From the NCBI GenBank assembly GCA_026260175.1, contig JAKCWW010001733.1:16212-67006 (forward strand): a stretch of DNA of 50,795 bases. The letters run 5' to 3'. The DNA is from Reticulitermes lucifugus (Eukaryota; Arthropoda; Insecta; Blattodea; Rhinotermitidae). The notes beneath the pieces were generated by a model. The model made no database searches. It was given only the letters and a program-made list of their open reading frames with translations, and was not told where the DNA came from. The translations under genes were made by a program, and so were the position numbers. Below are positions 36,001 through 49,000 of the stretch, in pieces (the first letter of the stretch is position 1; the number at the start of each line of letters is the position of its first letter).

Positions 36001-38752
36001 ACGAAATTTTATCATTTTACACCCGTTATGCCTTGTGGAGAAACTTCTCTTCAGTTTGACGTTCACATTGTTGTATTTTTATTTTTCTTTATTGTGCTTT
36101 ATTTTTGTCTCTTAATTTGTGTTCTCATCTCTTTTGAACCTCCCACCTCCCCATCTTTGCGAATTATGGAATCCCTTTTAATGTACAGAATTTACAAGAC
36201 TTGAGAAATTTCGTGGTACCATGACATGATGGCACCCCATGTTTTTGGAGTATTGTAAGCCTTTAGGTAGTCATTTATGAAACTTGAAGAGGTCAGAGCT
36301 TTAGTGTGATTCCATCATGCAGGTTTAGTCTGGTAAAAGTGGGGAGCACTTCTAGGATGTGATTGTCATAATTAATGATCTGAAATTTACCACAGGCAGT
36401 CCACATCAGCTAATGCTGTAAGGTGCTTCTGTGATGGCTTTTTTAACACCTTACACATAATTCATGTTAATGATGCTTTGTTTTGTACCCAAGTCTGTTT
36501 CAAGAAGTCAAAAGCATTCCCAATTTTATCGCATTATGGTGACTTTCAGAAGAAACATTTAAAAACATATTTTGTCATAGTGTGAACATGCCTGTGACAA
36601 CAGTGTGTTTAAACTCTGGCTAAAAATAATGTGCCAATCTTTTTTTTTTTCAGTTTATGTCCTGGCATATCATTTTTGGAGATGCACATAGATCTTATAA
36701 TGTTGCATTGGTGACCACATCTGACATATTATACATAGAGATTTTAGGGGTGGATTCCACATGTTTACAATTTTTTTTACTGTGTGTGACATCATATTTT
36801 TTGCTTGTATTATATTTATGTTTGTAAACCTTGGAAACCTCCAACTAGTGTCTCATCTCCCTGAGGATGGCCCATAAAGATGCAACATGTCGGAGAAATA
36901 AAACGTACTTGTAATTTGCAGTTTCTGTTTACAGAGTTGGTTTTATGAGCATTCACTGTTCACGTAGATGTGTAGAATATTTGCTGTGTCCTGGTCAGTA
37001 GCAGCATATGTATGGAAAAACAAATATTATTCTACAGTTAAATGTGTTCTGAGTTATGGTACTTTTAGTCTGTTAAGTGGTTAGTAGCATTTCAAGGAAT
37101 TTGCTGCCTCATTCATTAGGGAATAATTGATCTTATATGCTAGGTAAAGTGATTTCTGTCATGATGATGGAAGCACCTGGTTCCTCTGGATTATTAACCG
37201 TATGCCAGACTACATGTTATAATAACCCAGAAGACCACATTCTAAATCTTCACTGTCAAGAAAACATCAAATGTCGTGTCATGTAATGGTGCAATTGGCT
37301 ACACACGTGAGGATTTCATTTTTCTGGGATATGGTACAGTGTCATATCCCAGAAGAACAAAATCGTCAGCTACACTGCTGCAAAAATGTCAAAACTTGTG
37401 ATATGCTTCTGTGTTTCTGTTATTGTTAATGATTTTGGTAAGAAAAGTTTGTGAAAGGGAATTTTTATTTCAGTTGCTGGAGTTGTCAAGAAAGGCTGGG
37501 ATGAAATTCCAGAAGTCATTGCCAGCTCAGTTTTGGCTTTGGTTGGATTAGGCTTGGGTGGAATTGGTCTTTATAATTATTATGCCAAGGATGGAGATAA
37601 CAGAAGGTACAAGCTTGAGTACACAGGTAAGTATATATGTTGAGTTAGAGGTAAGATCAGGAATCTTTAGTATTAAAGTCTATATTAAAATGCTGTAATT
37701 ATGATTCATAATGAACTCTGCAAAGTTATACTCATCTGCTTGTGCGTCATAACAGTGTTCCCAAAAGGTTCCACTGTAAAATATACTTAATATTTTACAG
37801 CTCCCTAGATGTGTGTGCAAGTACATACACATGCATGAATTATTTCTGTAGTTGATATTTTATTACATTTTACCTGTAGTGTTTCATAAGACTTGCTGTA
37901 GTTCATAGCAAAGTTTAACTGATTTTGTGATAATAAGAGCAACAAAATATGAAGAACTGAAGTGTCTATTCTGAAATCTTGCAGCATATAACAAGTATGA
38001 GAAATATTAAGGCAACTACAGTTTAAGAAAGAAACAGCTGAAGGGTCTGGTCAAATGAGAAAACATGTCTAAACAAGATATTAGTGTTGTTATTACTGCA
38101 CTTTGTGAGCTGTTTTTTAGTGTCCTGAAATGCATTTGAATTCAATGTTTTACACACTGGTTAAGAAATATTGGTATGGCGTATGTGGTTTTGGCCTCAC
38201 TGATATCTGCAGATTTAAACTGAAATATTTCTGAGTCTGCTGGATGTAAAATAAGTAATTGTTAAGAAAAGAGTGCATCTTTAAACAGTAGGGATGTCTA
38301 GAACTGCATTTGTGGAGTGTATTTGAATGGGAATTCCCAATATCACAACTGTGTGGGGCACACGCACAAACAAATAATATGAATAAAATATTCTAGGGCT
38401 AGCAGCCATGTCAGGTGGTTGAATGGTGAGTAAACCACCTGATGTGGCAGCTAGCCGAAGAATATTTTATTGAATTTAGTTGTAGTGTAAGTTTTAAATT
38501 ATTTAAATACTATAAAGTTAATGGGTACACTTCAGTATGAAGTGTGCTGTAAAGCATCAGGTTTTTTGCTAGTCATGAATTATGGCTTCCTGAGTATTAA
38601 GGAGAGACCACTTATAATTTAGAATGACCTTAAATATATTCTGTTTGTATTTCATTGTTTTGGAAGGTGACTAGGCTGTCTGATTGTGTCATGTTTCCTT
38701 TACAGTAATTCGCCCAGATGATCCAAGAGTTGCAAAAATTCGGAAAGATTGA
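35631..38752 (+). CDS. NDUFA3-like complex I accessory subunit (78 aa, three exons)
   Basis: Coding exons are 35631-35667, 37474-37626 and 38706-38752; phases 1 and 1 fit exactly and give 78 residues. The protein begins MASIVRLLKGKT, has KKGWDEIPEVIASS, then one membrane span (about residues 30-47, SSVLALVGLGLGGIGLY) and a charged tail ending RPDDPRVAKIRKD. The length (mammalian NDUFA3 is 84), the K-x-x-W-D-x-x-P motif just before the span and the single span suggest NDUFA3, an accessory subunit in the membrane arm of NADH:ubiquinone oxidoreductase of the mitochondrial inner membrane. Similarity to the mammalian protein is modest, so the name is an inference; another small inner-membrane protein is possible. 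Intron 1 would start with GC (ACAG|GCAAGT). Intron 2 is GT-AG (ACAG|GTAAGT to TTTACAG). A polyadenylation signal follows at 38842. Confidence 0.72.
35668..37473 (+). other. First intron of the NDUFA3-like gene with GC donor
   Basis: The donor reads CAG|GCAAGT, the strong consensus for the rare GC-AG intron class, and the acceptor reads TTTTTATTTCAG. Phase 1 is kept across the junction. The intron holds a hairpin motif at 36859-36897 and an inverted repeat at 37298-37380. An alternative is that the true first exon lies elsewhere. Confidence 0.6.
37298..37380. repeat. Foldback element in intron 1
   Basis: Arms 37298-37333 and 37343-37380 are imperfect inverse copies. Their inner parts, TTCTGGGATATG and CATATCCCAGAA, pair perfectly around a 9-base loop. 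Confidence 0.75.
38381..38472. repeat. Foldback element in intron 2
   Basis: Arms 38381-38420 and 38433-38472 are about 40 bases each and largely complementary. Each contains CACCTGATGTGGCAGCTAGCCGA or its inverse, so the element belongs with the CTGATG...GGC...GCCGAA hairpin family. Confidence 0.8.
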
Positions 38753-38841
38753 CAGAAGGCTTTAGATTTCTTTACCATAATCTGATTTTCAAGTTGTATA
38801 TGGTATGTTTTATAAGTTAAAATTGTTTGTTAGTTGTTGAA

Positions 38842-38847
38842 AATAAA
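38842..38847 (+). terminator. Polyadenylation signal AATAAA
   Basis: AATAAA lies 90 bases after the TGA at 38750-38752 and is followed by a GT/T-rich stretch (ATTTTGTCTCC), as expected for the 3' end of this compact gene. Confidence 0.7.
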
Positions 38848-39110
38848 GATATTTTGTCTCCCCAGTGGCTGTACTACCTTTTACTACATGTGTGTATGTA
38901 ATAGCTATAGTTACATGAAGGTGCTGTTATTGCCGTGTACCTTGGATGAACTGTGTTTTATTACTGATTAGTTATTACATACAGATTCTGCATTGTGCAC
39001 CTGATATTCAGTTCATGAAGGGAATCCCTGTCACAGAAGTCCAAAGATTACCACAGCCACAATGAAGCATATCGTTTGCCCCTACATTTATTGGTCAGTT
39101 TCATCGAGTT

Positions 39111-39325
39111 TGGCCATGCCATAGCTCAGGTGGTTGATTGCTGGCCTGTCATGACAGAAGCCCTTCTAGGCCAGTCCATGCAGGATTTGTGGATAAAATG
39201 GTGCTGGAACAGATTGTTGAGCAAGTACTTTAGTTTTTCTGTCACCATTATTAGATGAATTCTGCATGCTAAAATTTCTTTCATTTACCATTGGCACTAT
39301 ATAATCTTAGCAAGTGACAGTATCT
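39111..39325 (+). repeat. Degenerate SINE family A copy
   Basis: Recognisable blocks are TGGCCATGCCATAGCTCAGG, GTGGATAAAATGGTGCTGG, GAGCAAGTACTTTAG and TTAGATGAATTC in family A order. CpG sites of the consensus are replaced by TG or CA, fitting a long stay in methylated DNA. Confidence 0.7.
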
Positions 39326-39834
39326 TACATAGAAACATCTCTCTGTCTGTCAGTCCAGTTGGTGAGTTTGTTTAAGCAGTATCGTGCAGAGTCAGTGTTG
39401 TGCAGATTGTGGGTAGCTGAAACTTTTAACTGAACCCTTCAGTGCCTGAATTAAATGCCCGGTATGATGTGTAGAAGACTGGAATTTAAATAAGGGCTGC
39501 ATAAGAATGACCATAATTGGCTGTCGCCAATAGACAGTGTTTGGCACTTGAATATCACACTGCACGTTACCAGTCAGTCACGTGAAGCACGAAGGGTAAA
39601 TTAGCTTTTAAATAAGTATGTACGCTCTGCAGTTGTCCTTTTACAGGACAGTATGGTTGATACTGTTTTATTCTGAAGGTCATTCGAAGTTGTTACAAGC
39701 CAATAATTTCAGATAATGGTTAGGGCTTTAAACAGTAATTATGCCTTTTGGCCATACAAATTTCAGAATATAGTCCATTTGAACAGATATGCTCTTCATT
39801 TATTTACTGCTAATTTTTAAAGGACATTCTGGTG

Positions 39835-40245
39835 TGATAAAACATAGCTCTCCTATTGTTACCTTTGTTTTGTATGGGCGTGAAACTTGCTGTCTCACAA
39901 TAAGAGAAGAAATTCTGTTGTTTCAGAATGAGGTGTTGTAGGGAGTATTTGAATCTGAAGGGAAGGAAGTGACAGGAACTTTTAGAAAAATGCATAATGA
40001 AAACCTTCATAATTTGTCATCTTCACAAAATAAGTACATAAGTATTATGAGTATTACATAAGTATTATGAAATAAAGAAGGTTGTGATGGGCAGAATGTA
40101 GTACATGTGGGAGGTAGGAAAAATGCATGCAATGATAGGGAAGAGAAATGGAAGGTAATTTGGAAGACCTAGGAATAAGTATTAGGACAATCTTCAAATG
40201 AATCTTGAAGAAGGTGGTTGGGGATGTGTGGGCGTCATCTTATAA
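39835..40245 (+). pseudogene. Non-LTR retrotransposon ORF2 C-terminal relic
   Basis: In shifting frames the plus strand reads PIVTFVLYGRETCCLTIREE, a decayed GEW..LHNEELHNL stretch, IKKVVMGRM, and GRPRNKY*DNLQMNLEEGGW. This matches, in order, the LYGCETWSLTLREE, RMRWAGHVARM and [21 protein letters not shown] blocks of the family found at 24610 and 44815. Confidence 0.7.
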
Positions 40246-40249
40246 ATTA

Positions 40250-40985
40250 TATAATATTCAGCACCAGTAACATTTACTTTTTGGCAATGATAGAAGAAGA
40301 TTATGTAATTGAAGTTACTTTTAGTGATGGCAGAAAAGGAAAGCTGAAAAGACATTTTGTTGCACTGCTACTCCATGCTATCTGGTAGCCAAAAGTAAGC
40401 CTAGTATGTCACAATATCCCATGGTAGTAATGTTCAAGTCAGTGACTGGTACCATCTGTACAACCAGGTTCTTGGTGCAGTTTTATCATGTAGTTTGCAA
40501 CATGTTTTGACTTTAGAGGGCCATTGTCATAGTTTTTATTTTGAAATTGCACCATCTCTGTGCTGTAAACTACTTATACGCTGCATTGGTAGTAGTGTAG
40601 TAAAATTGGTTGTGTGGGGGGACAGGTACCAATCACTGACAACCCTTTGGCACCAGGTGCTGTATCTGTGTAATGCAAGATGTGATGTTTTTATGCAGTG
40701 CCCATTTAAATTCCCATCTGCACATCACTATAGGCATGTAATTTCAGTGCCATAGGGTTAATGTTCAGGTACAAAATTGCAAAGTTTGTGTTAATGCTTA
40801 CATGAAGAAATGAAGTTATGTGTTGTGTACACCAGATTTATGATTGAAAAGTGTGACTGAAAACGTGTTTGTTGTCAGGGAGAATGACAGTATTTGTGCT
40901 TCTTTCGTATGCTTATTTGTTACATAAATTTTACATCAAGAGAAGGTTCGTAGTTTCTTGTAACCATTTGCATTCTCTAAATGCC
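40250..40985. other. Intergenic stretch between retroelement relics
   Basis: CpG-poor. No coding region or element could be named. Confidence 0.4.
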
Positions 40986-40989
40986 AGAA

Positions 40990-41530
40990 TGTTATTAACA
41001 TTTAGTGTACTTCAGGCTAGGACAAATATTGGATATAGAGCTATGAGTACAGCAGTTAAAGTAAAATGTATAAGACAGTGGTACAACCAGCTGTAGTGTA
41101 TGGAAGTGAAACATGGCCTATGACAGAGATGGATATGAAAAGACTGAATACATGGGAGAGGAAAATATTAAGGATACATGGACCAGTGGTAGAACATGTA
41201 ATATGGAGAGTAATAACTGATCAGGAATTGCATGAGCTGTATAAAGATTTAGACATGGTAGCAGACTTTAAAAAGAAAAGATTGGAATAGATAGGACATT
41301 AGTAAGAATGGATCATGGAAGGGTAGTTAATAAAATTTTTGAGAGTAAATTGGTGGGAAGAATAAGAATGGGAAGACTTACATTGAGATGGTTGGAAAAT
41401 GTAAAAGATCTATGGGAGATGAGGGTTTTAAGATGGTGACAATGCAGTGGACAGAGAAGAATGAGTATCTGTAATTAAGGAGGCCAAGGCTCTCGCAGGG
41501 CTGTAGAGCCAAGGAATAAGTGTACTTTAG
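40990..41530 (+). pseudogene. Non-LTR retrotransposon ORF2 relic, fourth family
   Basis: The longest open piece reads QPAVVYGSETWPMTEMDMKR, then LNTWERKILRIHGPV, DQELHELYKDLDMVADFKKK and R. After a stop it continues as decayed MGRLTLRWLENVKDLWEMRV and RRAVEP. These are the YGSETW, ERKILRRIYGPV, GHLVRM and GRPRLRW blocks that follow the reverse transcriptase domain in one insect LINE group. The piece is relatively long and lightly damaged. Confidence 0.75.
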
Positions 41531-41534
41531 AATC

Positions 41535-42000
41535 TGTGTTAAGATACAGTAAAATATTTCGAGCACATGGGATGGAATTCATTGTTATTGTATACATTTT
41601 TAAATCTTTGAATTTCAATAGCTTCTATAGGTGCGACCAACTTTAATATTCAGCAGTCTAAATTTTTCCTACATGGTGTGTTAAGGTTCGTGTGATTCTC
41701 ACAAACTTGTATTTCCTTAAAGAACATATAGTGATTTGTCTGTGTATTGGAGATGCAGCACATTTGCCATGAGGTTGGAATTGAATTTTTAAATACTGTG
41801 TGAACTAATTCTTCAAAGGATTAACACTAGCCACACTTATCTGGTAAGCGGCCACAAGCCTACTTTCATTCTGGAAAATTTTATTATTTTTTTCTAGTTG
41901 TGTGTGACTTAATGGCAATAATAATAATACTGTATAAGAGTTACTAGATCAAATTGCAAATGAGACCTGGAGCAGGGACTTGTTATGAAACTACAGTCAA
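41535..42000. other. Intergenic stretch, nothing recognised
   Basis: CpG-poor flank before the MEIOB promoter block. Confidence 0.4.
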
Positions 42001-42029
42001 TTATTTAACCTTCCAGATCAAAGAGCAAT

Positions 42030-42870
42030 GCCTTGGATGTTGTTATGAATTTTGAATTCGCGGGCACTAGTCCGTGAGAAGTGTGCAGAATTAGCAAAAT
42101 AGAAGGATGAACCATTGACGTATATTTTAAAAAATTCGCGTAATCTGGGAGTCGCTGTACATAATGTTAGACCTTAACTTTGCCTGGCCACGGGAAGGAT
42201 GTGATCTGAGACCACGGATCTCAATACCGTGATTCAAGTCGTTGTAGTTACACAGTTCGCTCGGGAGAATGCGGTGGTGCATGCGAGGAAATTATGATTT
42301 GCAACACGTTGACTCCACTGTTTTATGAACAGTTACGATACCGGGGGTTGAGCTATACTTGCCATGGATTTGTTTTAGCTTTACAGCCACAGACTGTTGT
42401 TGTTAACAACCATAAGGTTTTCGTCAGATTAAGTTACGACAAGCATTTTAAGAAATGTACAACCACAAATAACAAATGAGGAAACCTAAGTAAAGCATGG
42501 TTGTATAAGATTACGGTCTTCTGGCATATGACGCTGTGCCGTGTGAGTGGTTCCCGCCGTTGTGAAGGTACATAGTGTCTTCATTTTCAAGTGACAAGCA
42601 GCCCAAGAAGACTTCGGAAAAACATTTGCGACAACTTCAAATCTAGCGTTGTCTTTGAACCAGACACGAAGTTACTGTCGGACTCGTTCGTTGTCATCTT
42701 TTCTTGTTCTTCTTCACGTTGCATGATGAACCACTCCTGGCCACATCACGTTGTCTGTGATCTGTGACATTAATTTCCTGTACGCTTTGGGTGGGTCACT
42801 TGAAAGTGATTGAAGTGTTTTAATCGTTTGTTACAGAAAATTTAGCTACAACAGGCTCAAGTATTGCAGA
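42030..42870 (+). promoter_or_regulatory. CpG-rich promoter and 5' UTR region of MEIOB
   Basis: CpG density rises abruptly here, to roughly four per 100 bases between about 42050 and 42600, within an otherwise CpG-poor 14 kb. A good donor (GCAGA|GTAAGT) at 42870/42871 and an acceptor (TATGTTTCAG) ending at 42976 would define a non-coding first exon and a 106-base intron just before the coding start. The transcription start itself is not visible. Confidence 0.5.
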
Positions 42871-43072
42871 GTAAGTGTGCATGATGTAATAATATGAAAT
42901 ATAATAATGCTTTTCCGTTACATGAATCTTTATCACTATATTTACGTTTAGTTCTAACTTAATTAATATGTTTCAGAAAGTTACCTGTACCTTTGGAGCA
43001 AAGGCATTTACTTCTTCCATACAGAGTGCAGCCTATCAGTGCGATTTTATTTTTTAAAACATCGTAGTAAGT

Positions 43073-46000
43073 ATGGATGCGGGAGTTAAAAGACTTCCAA
43101 TTGCTGCACTGGGAGAGAAAATGCCAAATGTGTTGTTAGTTGGAATTATCATTGCAAAACAAAGCCCTCACAAAGTAATTTGTAAGTCAGGTAAGCACTT
43201 CATGATACTGTTTTCCAACTGAGAGTTACTCAGATGTGTTTTTTTTTTTTAAATCACATTATGGTGTTAATAGTGAAAGATTGAAAGGATCATGTGCTGA
43301 GTACAAAGAAAAAGTTGATACTACAATTCATACCATAGTTTTATCTTGAAGAAATTTGAGAAGTCACACGTATTCATTTATATGCCAACTTTTGTATTAA
43401 CCGTCTCTTCTGAAGTGTTCACTCTTTCTCACATGTGCAAGAAGTATACACTTTTAAAATATAATGGTTGATGTGTAAAGGTGTTGTATCTGAGGTCAGT
43501 CTTCTCAACCCACACAACACTCTGTGCACAAACTTATCTTAGTATTTAATCTGACTCAGAATTCGGTTTTGACCTTACTGGACTTTTAGAAAAGAAAACA
43601 TTTTACTTAAAATTAAGACTGATAAACATAACAGGTGCTTAAGAAGGAAGTATATTATAAAGACAAGTATTTTTTTATGCAGAGTGGATAAAAAATAGTG
43701 TTTGATGAATGAGAAACAGGATCAGTTCTAGGGCTACTATTCATAATGTACATAAATGACCTACCCAAAGAATAAATTCCTTATCAGAACTCATAGTATT
43801 TGCTGATGACACTAGTATAAATTTCTAGTAAAACTTTGATAATTTCTGTACCATGTTAAATTTAGTTCTGTCTTATATGAGTAAATGTTTTGCTGCTAAC
43901 AAGTTGCTGCTAAATCTGGATCGAATGAATATAATAAAATTTATAAGGAATAATTCGCCACACTGTGCACTAAGTATTGGTTGTAAAGAAGACTATACAG
44001 AAGAAACTAAATACAAAATTCTTTGGTTTACAAATTTATAACCACCTAAATTGGAAGAATCATATTGATCATATGATTCTTAAGATAAGTGGAGCATGTT
44101 ATGCATTTTGATCAATGGCCCAAATCACTACCATTACAACAATTACATCAATTAGCTTATTTTTACTCCAAAATAAAGCATGGAATAATTTTCTGGGGTA
44201 ATTCATCCAACAGTGGAAAGATACTTACTTTATAAGAGAATATTGTTAGAACTGGTTGGTGCAAATCCTAGGACTTCATGTAGAAGTCTAGTAATAAATT
44301 ATAGATGTACCTCTTCCATGCCAATATATATTTTCATTAATGAACTTCATTGTAAATAACCAAGAACATTTTCAAACAAATTCATCTGTACACAATATTA
44401 ATACAAGGAATGAGCACCATATTCATAGATCAACTGTCAACGTTTCACATTTTCAGAAAAGTGCATTCTATGCCAGCTTCAAATTTTGAAACATTCACCA
44501 CTTACTCTCACAAGTCCTAGGAATAAAAAGGCACAGTTTAAAGTGGCATTAAGAAGATGCTTAGATAGACACTCATTTTAATGTGTTGATGAATTTTTTG
44601 TGTTTAATGATGTCTATAATACTGTTTATGATATCCTTATATTGTGTTGTAATAATTCTGTATCTTGTAAATTTTGTATGTTTATGACTTATTCTACACC
44701 CTGCTGCCTTTCTGGCAAACTTTTGGATCTATGGAATGAATGTATGTATGTAGGTACGCATGTGCATGTGTGCGCGCACACACGTATGTGCGTATGTATG
44801 TATGTATATAAAATTATTATACAGGGTTTTTGTGTGGAGACCTGAGGCAAAGAACCACTTGGAAGACCTAGGCGCAGCTGGGAGGATAATATAAAAATGG
44901 ATCTTTAAGAAGTGGAATGGGAAGGCATGGACTGGATTTATCTGGCTCAGGATAGGGACAGGTGGTGGGCGATTGTGAATGCAGTAATGAATCTTTGGGT
45001 TCCATAAAATGCGGAGAGTTTCTTGACTAGCTGATGACCTGTTAGCTTCTCAGGAAGGACGCTCTCCATGGAATTAGTTATATAATTATTTTTTCAATAG
45101 AACTTCTGTTTATTCTTGCAATGTAAAGTAACACACAAGGATATTTTTGTTCACATTGTTTAAAAATTGTAGTGTTAGATGGAATAGTATGTATTTACAT
45201 TACTGATTGAACACAATGTGAAGGATACCATTAAATTAGAAGGGATGTTAATTGGGCTGTGATGCATGCTTCACTGAGCACACATGTAAGCAAATGTCTC
45301 TGAACTGCAATTATAGTAAAAGTGGTGAAGCATGTCTGCTAAGGTTATGTTACATGTACAGAACAAATATCATTAGTACATCAGAATTTGGTTCTAAGTA
45401 ATATAATTTAAAGAGAACCTCCAGAAACTTCAAAAGTGTTTTAAACTTCTCAACAACGTCACTTGTTGAGACATTCGGCTTCAGCGCAATCATTCCCCAA
45501 TGAATGATATCTCAAGATACAACAAAGTATTGTCACGCAGATTTTATTATATCATACTTATGACTGAACAGTGACAATGCACTTCTGTGTATTTCTTGTG
45601 ACATATCAGGAGCTATGTTGTAAGAGGTAATCTGAATATACAGGATATACACAAAAGAATAGTGCGGTTTCAATGGTGAATAAAGGGAAACCGCACCATT
45701 CTTTTGTGTATACTCTGTATATTACAAGATTTGAGGTTCTAACAGTTTTGCTGAAGATTTGAGTGTTCTGCAATGTTACACTGTGTTGTTGGGTAAACAG
45801 TTAGTGGCAAAACAGCATTACATCCCAGAAGACTTCAATCTTCTGTACATAAGCTTCTTTTCAGCCCTGTGTGAAATCAATACACTGTACACCTGTTTGT
45901 CCATCCAGGACACCTTGAAATCAGTGAAGTGCCATACCTTTTTTTCTGATTATTCTATTGTGTGTGTGTGTTGTATTATCATCTAAGGCTCATCTTGTGG

Positions 46001-49000
46001 TCTCTTACAATGAGTGCATAAATGATGATTATCATATGAATAATAGCACAATTGTTTGATTTATTAAGGCTCTTCTGCTGGTTCTGAAAGATCAGTTTGG
46101 AATTTTACATTGCGGGACTCACCATATGATTTGATTAATGCAACATTCTGGGGCTCTCCAGATTATATACAGAACCTTTCTGACAAGTTTCATGTTGGTC
46201 ATGTTGGTAAGTAATGGCACATGTTACTTTGCACATGTTGCACATATTTATTTTGCTTTAAGTGTGCTATAAAACTTACTTATTGTAGTTTTCACGGCCG
46301 TGTCTCGTATCCAGTCTTGCAAGAGAAAGGCAAGGAAGCGTGGAAAGCTATCTCATTAGCCCCCTTTTTCTAAAGTAAAATTCCGTATGTCTCCCTCCAT
46401 TGCTTCGTTGCACTCTACATTGTATAAAATATAAAATTTCTCATTAAGTTTTGTAACTTTTTTTCTTAGATGTTGAAGGTGTTTACACTTTTTCACATAC
46501 ATTTGTGTGTCATGAATTTTAAACTGATTATACATTTTGTAAGCAAGAAATTAAATAAAATATTGAACAGAAAGGAATAGGAAGGAGATGAGTAGTACAG
46601 TTTTTACGTACGTTGTGTAAACTGTGGGGTGAATATAATTTTATTTTTGCAGTCTAGCAAATATTTGAATGTGTGGTATAACCAATAGAAATCTCACAGT
46701 GATACCACAGACTAGTTGAATGTTGCCTAAAATTGGTACTCGTACATTTTAAAGTTGTTTCTGTTTCTAAAGCTACATGTACAGTAATGATGGTTTGATT
46801 TCTTTCTCAGTGGAAATTTCAAAGCCAAAAATTTCTCTTCGTAATAGTGATGAGCAAGAAGACAGATTTTCTCCATCTGTTACAAGGTCAGTAAAATTAA
46901 AATGTTTTTGTACTGACATGCTCAAAAGTTTCAAGTTGCTCTAATTTCTAGGTGATGAGTATATGTAAACCCGTTCCATGTGTAGAATAGAAACTGTTTA
47001 TTAGATGATTAAAACTTCTGCAAGCACCCTGAATTCAGCAGGTGATTGAAGCAGTCTTCTGTAATGTAAATAAATAAGGCAGAACATCCGTGCTGACAAT
47101 TGAAATACCTGTATAAAGTTGTCCCTGTATGTGCCATGAAGACATGTGGGGAGTGGAAGTATAGCTCCACTCATTCTTAACCTTGGCTTAGATGCAGGTT
47201 GCGTGGTCAGTGTCACACCATGGCTGCTTCGCCTGCCAGGACAGACACCTGGTTACCCATTGAATAGGAGGTTGGATGGGGCCCAAGGCCAGTCTGGACA
47301 TTTTGGAGATAAAATCTTTTGCCCTTGCTGAGAATCAAATACTGGATCGCCCATCACACTGCCTTGTCACTGTACAGACTACACTATTATACAATTTAAT
47401 AAACCAAACGTACGTGATAAACAGTTGTTAGGGGCTCAACAAAATAAGTTAATGTATAAAGGAATAAATGCACACCATCAGGAAAATAATTGTTTACCAT
47501 TCATTATGTAATTGTGGATGATGAGTTGTAGAACAAACAGACTGGAACATCTTCAGTATGCATGAGGGAAACGGGGAACGCAGAATCTGACGGGAAGAAG
47601 TCATTTGGACGACCAGGCATGGATAGTAGGACATTAAAATGGATCTTAAATAAGTAAGGCAAAAGGTAAATTTCACCCTAGAACAGGCCACGAAGGCCCA
47701 GAGGGGGAGTAGATGTATAGCTCTACTCTTTCTTTAACCTCGGTGCTAGATGGGAGTGGGTGTTTAATGCCACGCCCCGGCCGCTTTACCCCAGGAATGA
47801 CCTGGTACCCATTGTACAGGAGTCTGGGTAGGCCCCAGGGCCAGTCTGGACGGGTGCTGAAAATCTCACCCCCACCAGGATTCTATCCCTGGACCATCCA
47901 CCTAGTAGCAAGTCGCTATACCGACTACAATATCCCGGCCCACAGATCTTCAATAAGTATGGCACAAAATGAATCAAATTCGCTCAGACAGGGACTAATA
48001 CCAGATTCTTGTCAACACAGTAATGAACCTTGGGCTCATGGGAAATTCTGTGACCAGCTATGCAGAAATAAGCTTCATAAGAAGGATCACATTCAATGGA
48101 GTTGGTTGTTTTGTTAGTTGTATGTGTCTTGATTTATTATGGTGTGCATACATTGTTTTGTTGTTGTATGTGCCTTGATTTATTGTGGTGTGCCTATATC
48201 TTTTGCTGACTGTACTTTTCTCAGTTGAAAGAAAATTATTGTGTTTTGTTAACAGTCTTAATCCTTTCGGTCTGTTCAGATCCAGCATGTCTATAGCATG
48301 GGAGGGGTTAGTAATGTAAAATATAAGCCAACTGTTTCTTTGTACAGCCCATTCAAATTGACATTGTCAGAAAAACAGACATTCATGGTGCTTCATGAGA
48401 CAGAATACTGTGACGAATTCCTTCCTCTCCTGCATCTTCCTACCAAGCCACCTGGTGACTTCTTCACATTAGCCGATGTGTACCATAATGGAACCAGCAT
48501 ACGTGGTGAATTCGTCAACCTGCTGGTTTCTGTTCGTGATGTGGGTATTGTTATTTGCTTTAAGAGTATTCACAGTCATGTGAAATGGAGTGATGAATTG
48601 CACTTATGGTCAAATTAAGTGAGTTCATGGTTTTCTAAATTGACTACTTACTCTATTTCATTTACAGTCAGTTTTTTTATGGTCTAGGAGTGCAGTTGTA
48701 GCAGACAGGAGGGAACACAGGATGCGTAGGGCAGAAACTTTTAACTTTAATATTTTGCATAACATGGTTATGAGGGTTGTGATACAAAAGACAACACTGT
48801 GCATAAAATGAATTGTGTGGTTATGTATTATGAATTGCTGTTGGTTTCTTTTGAAACGATGACTGTAAGAAAGTTTGTAGTTTGACATTATCAGTTGTTG
48901 TGAGGTGACATTTACTTTTATCAGAAAGATGGATAAAAGTCCTCTTGTAACAAACCACAACATTTCCATTTTAAAGGACAGTAATAACCTGAGACTTAAA

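Noticed and set aside
42056-42082. Fragment GCGGGCACTAGT resembling the RALV part of the LINE ending
   Set aside because: The match is too short and the neighbouring bases do not continue the retrotransposon sequence.
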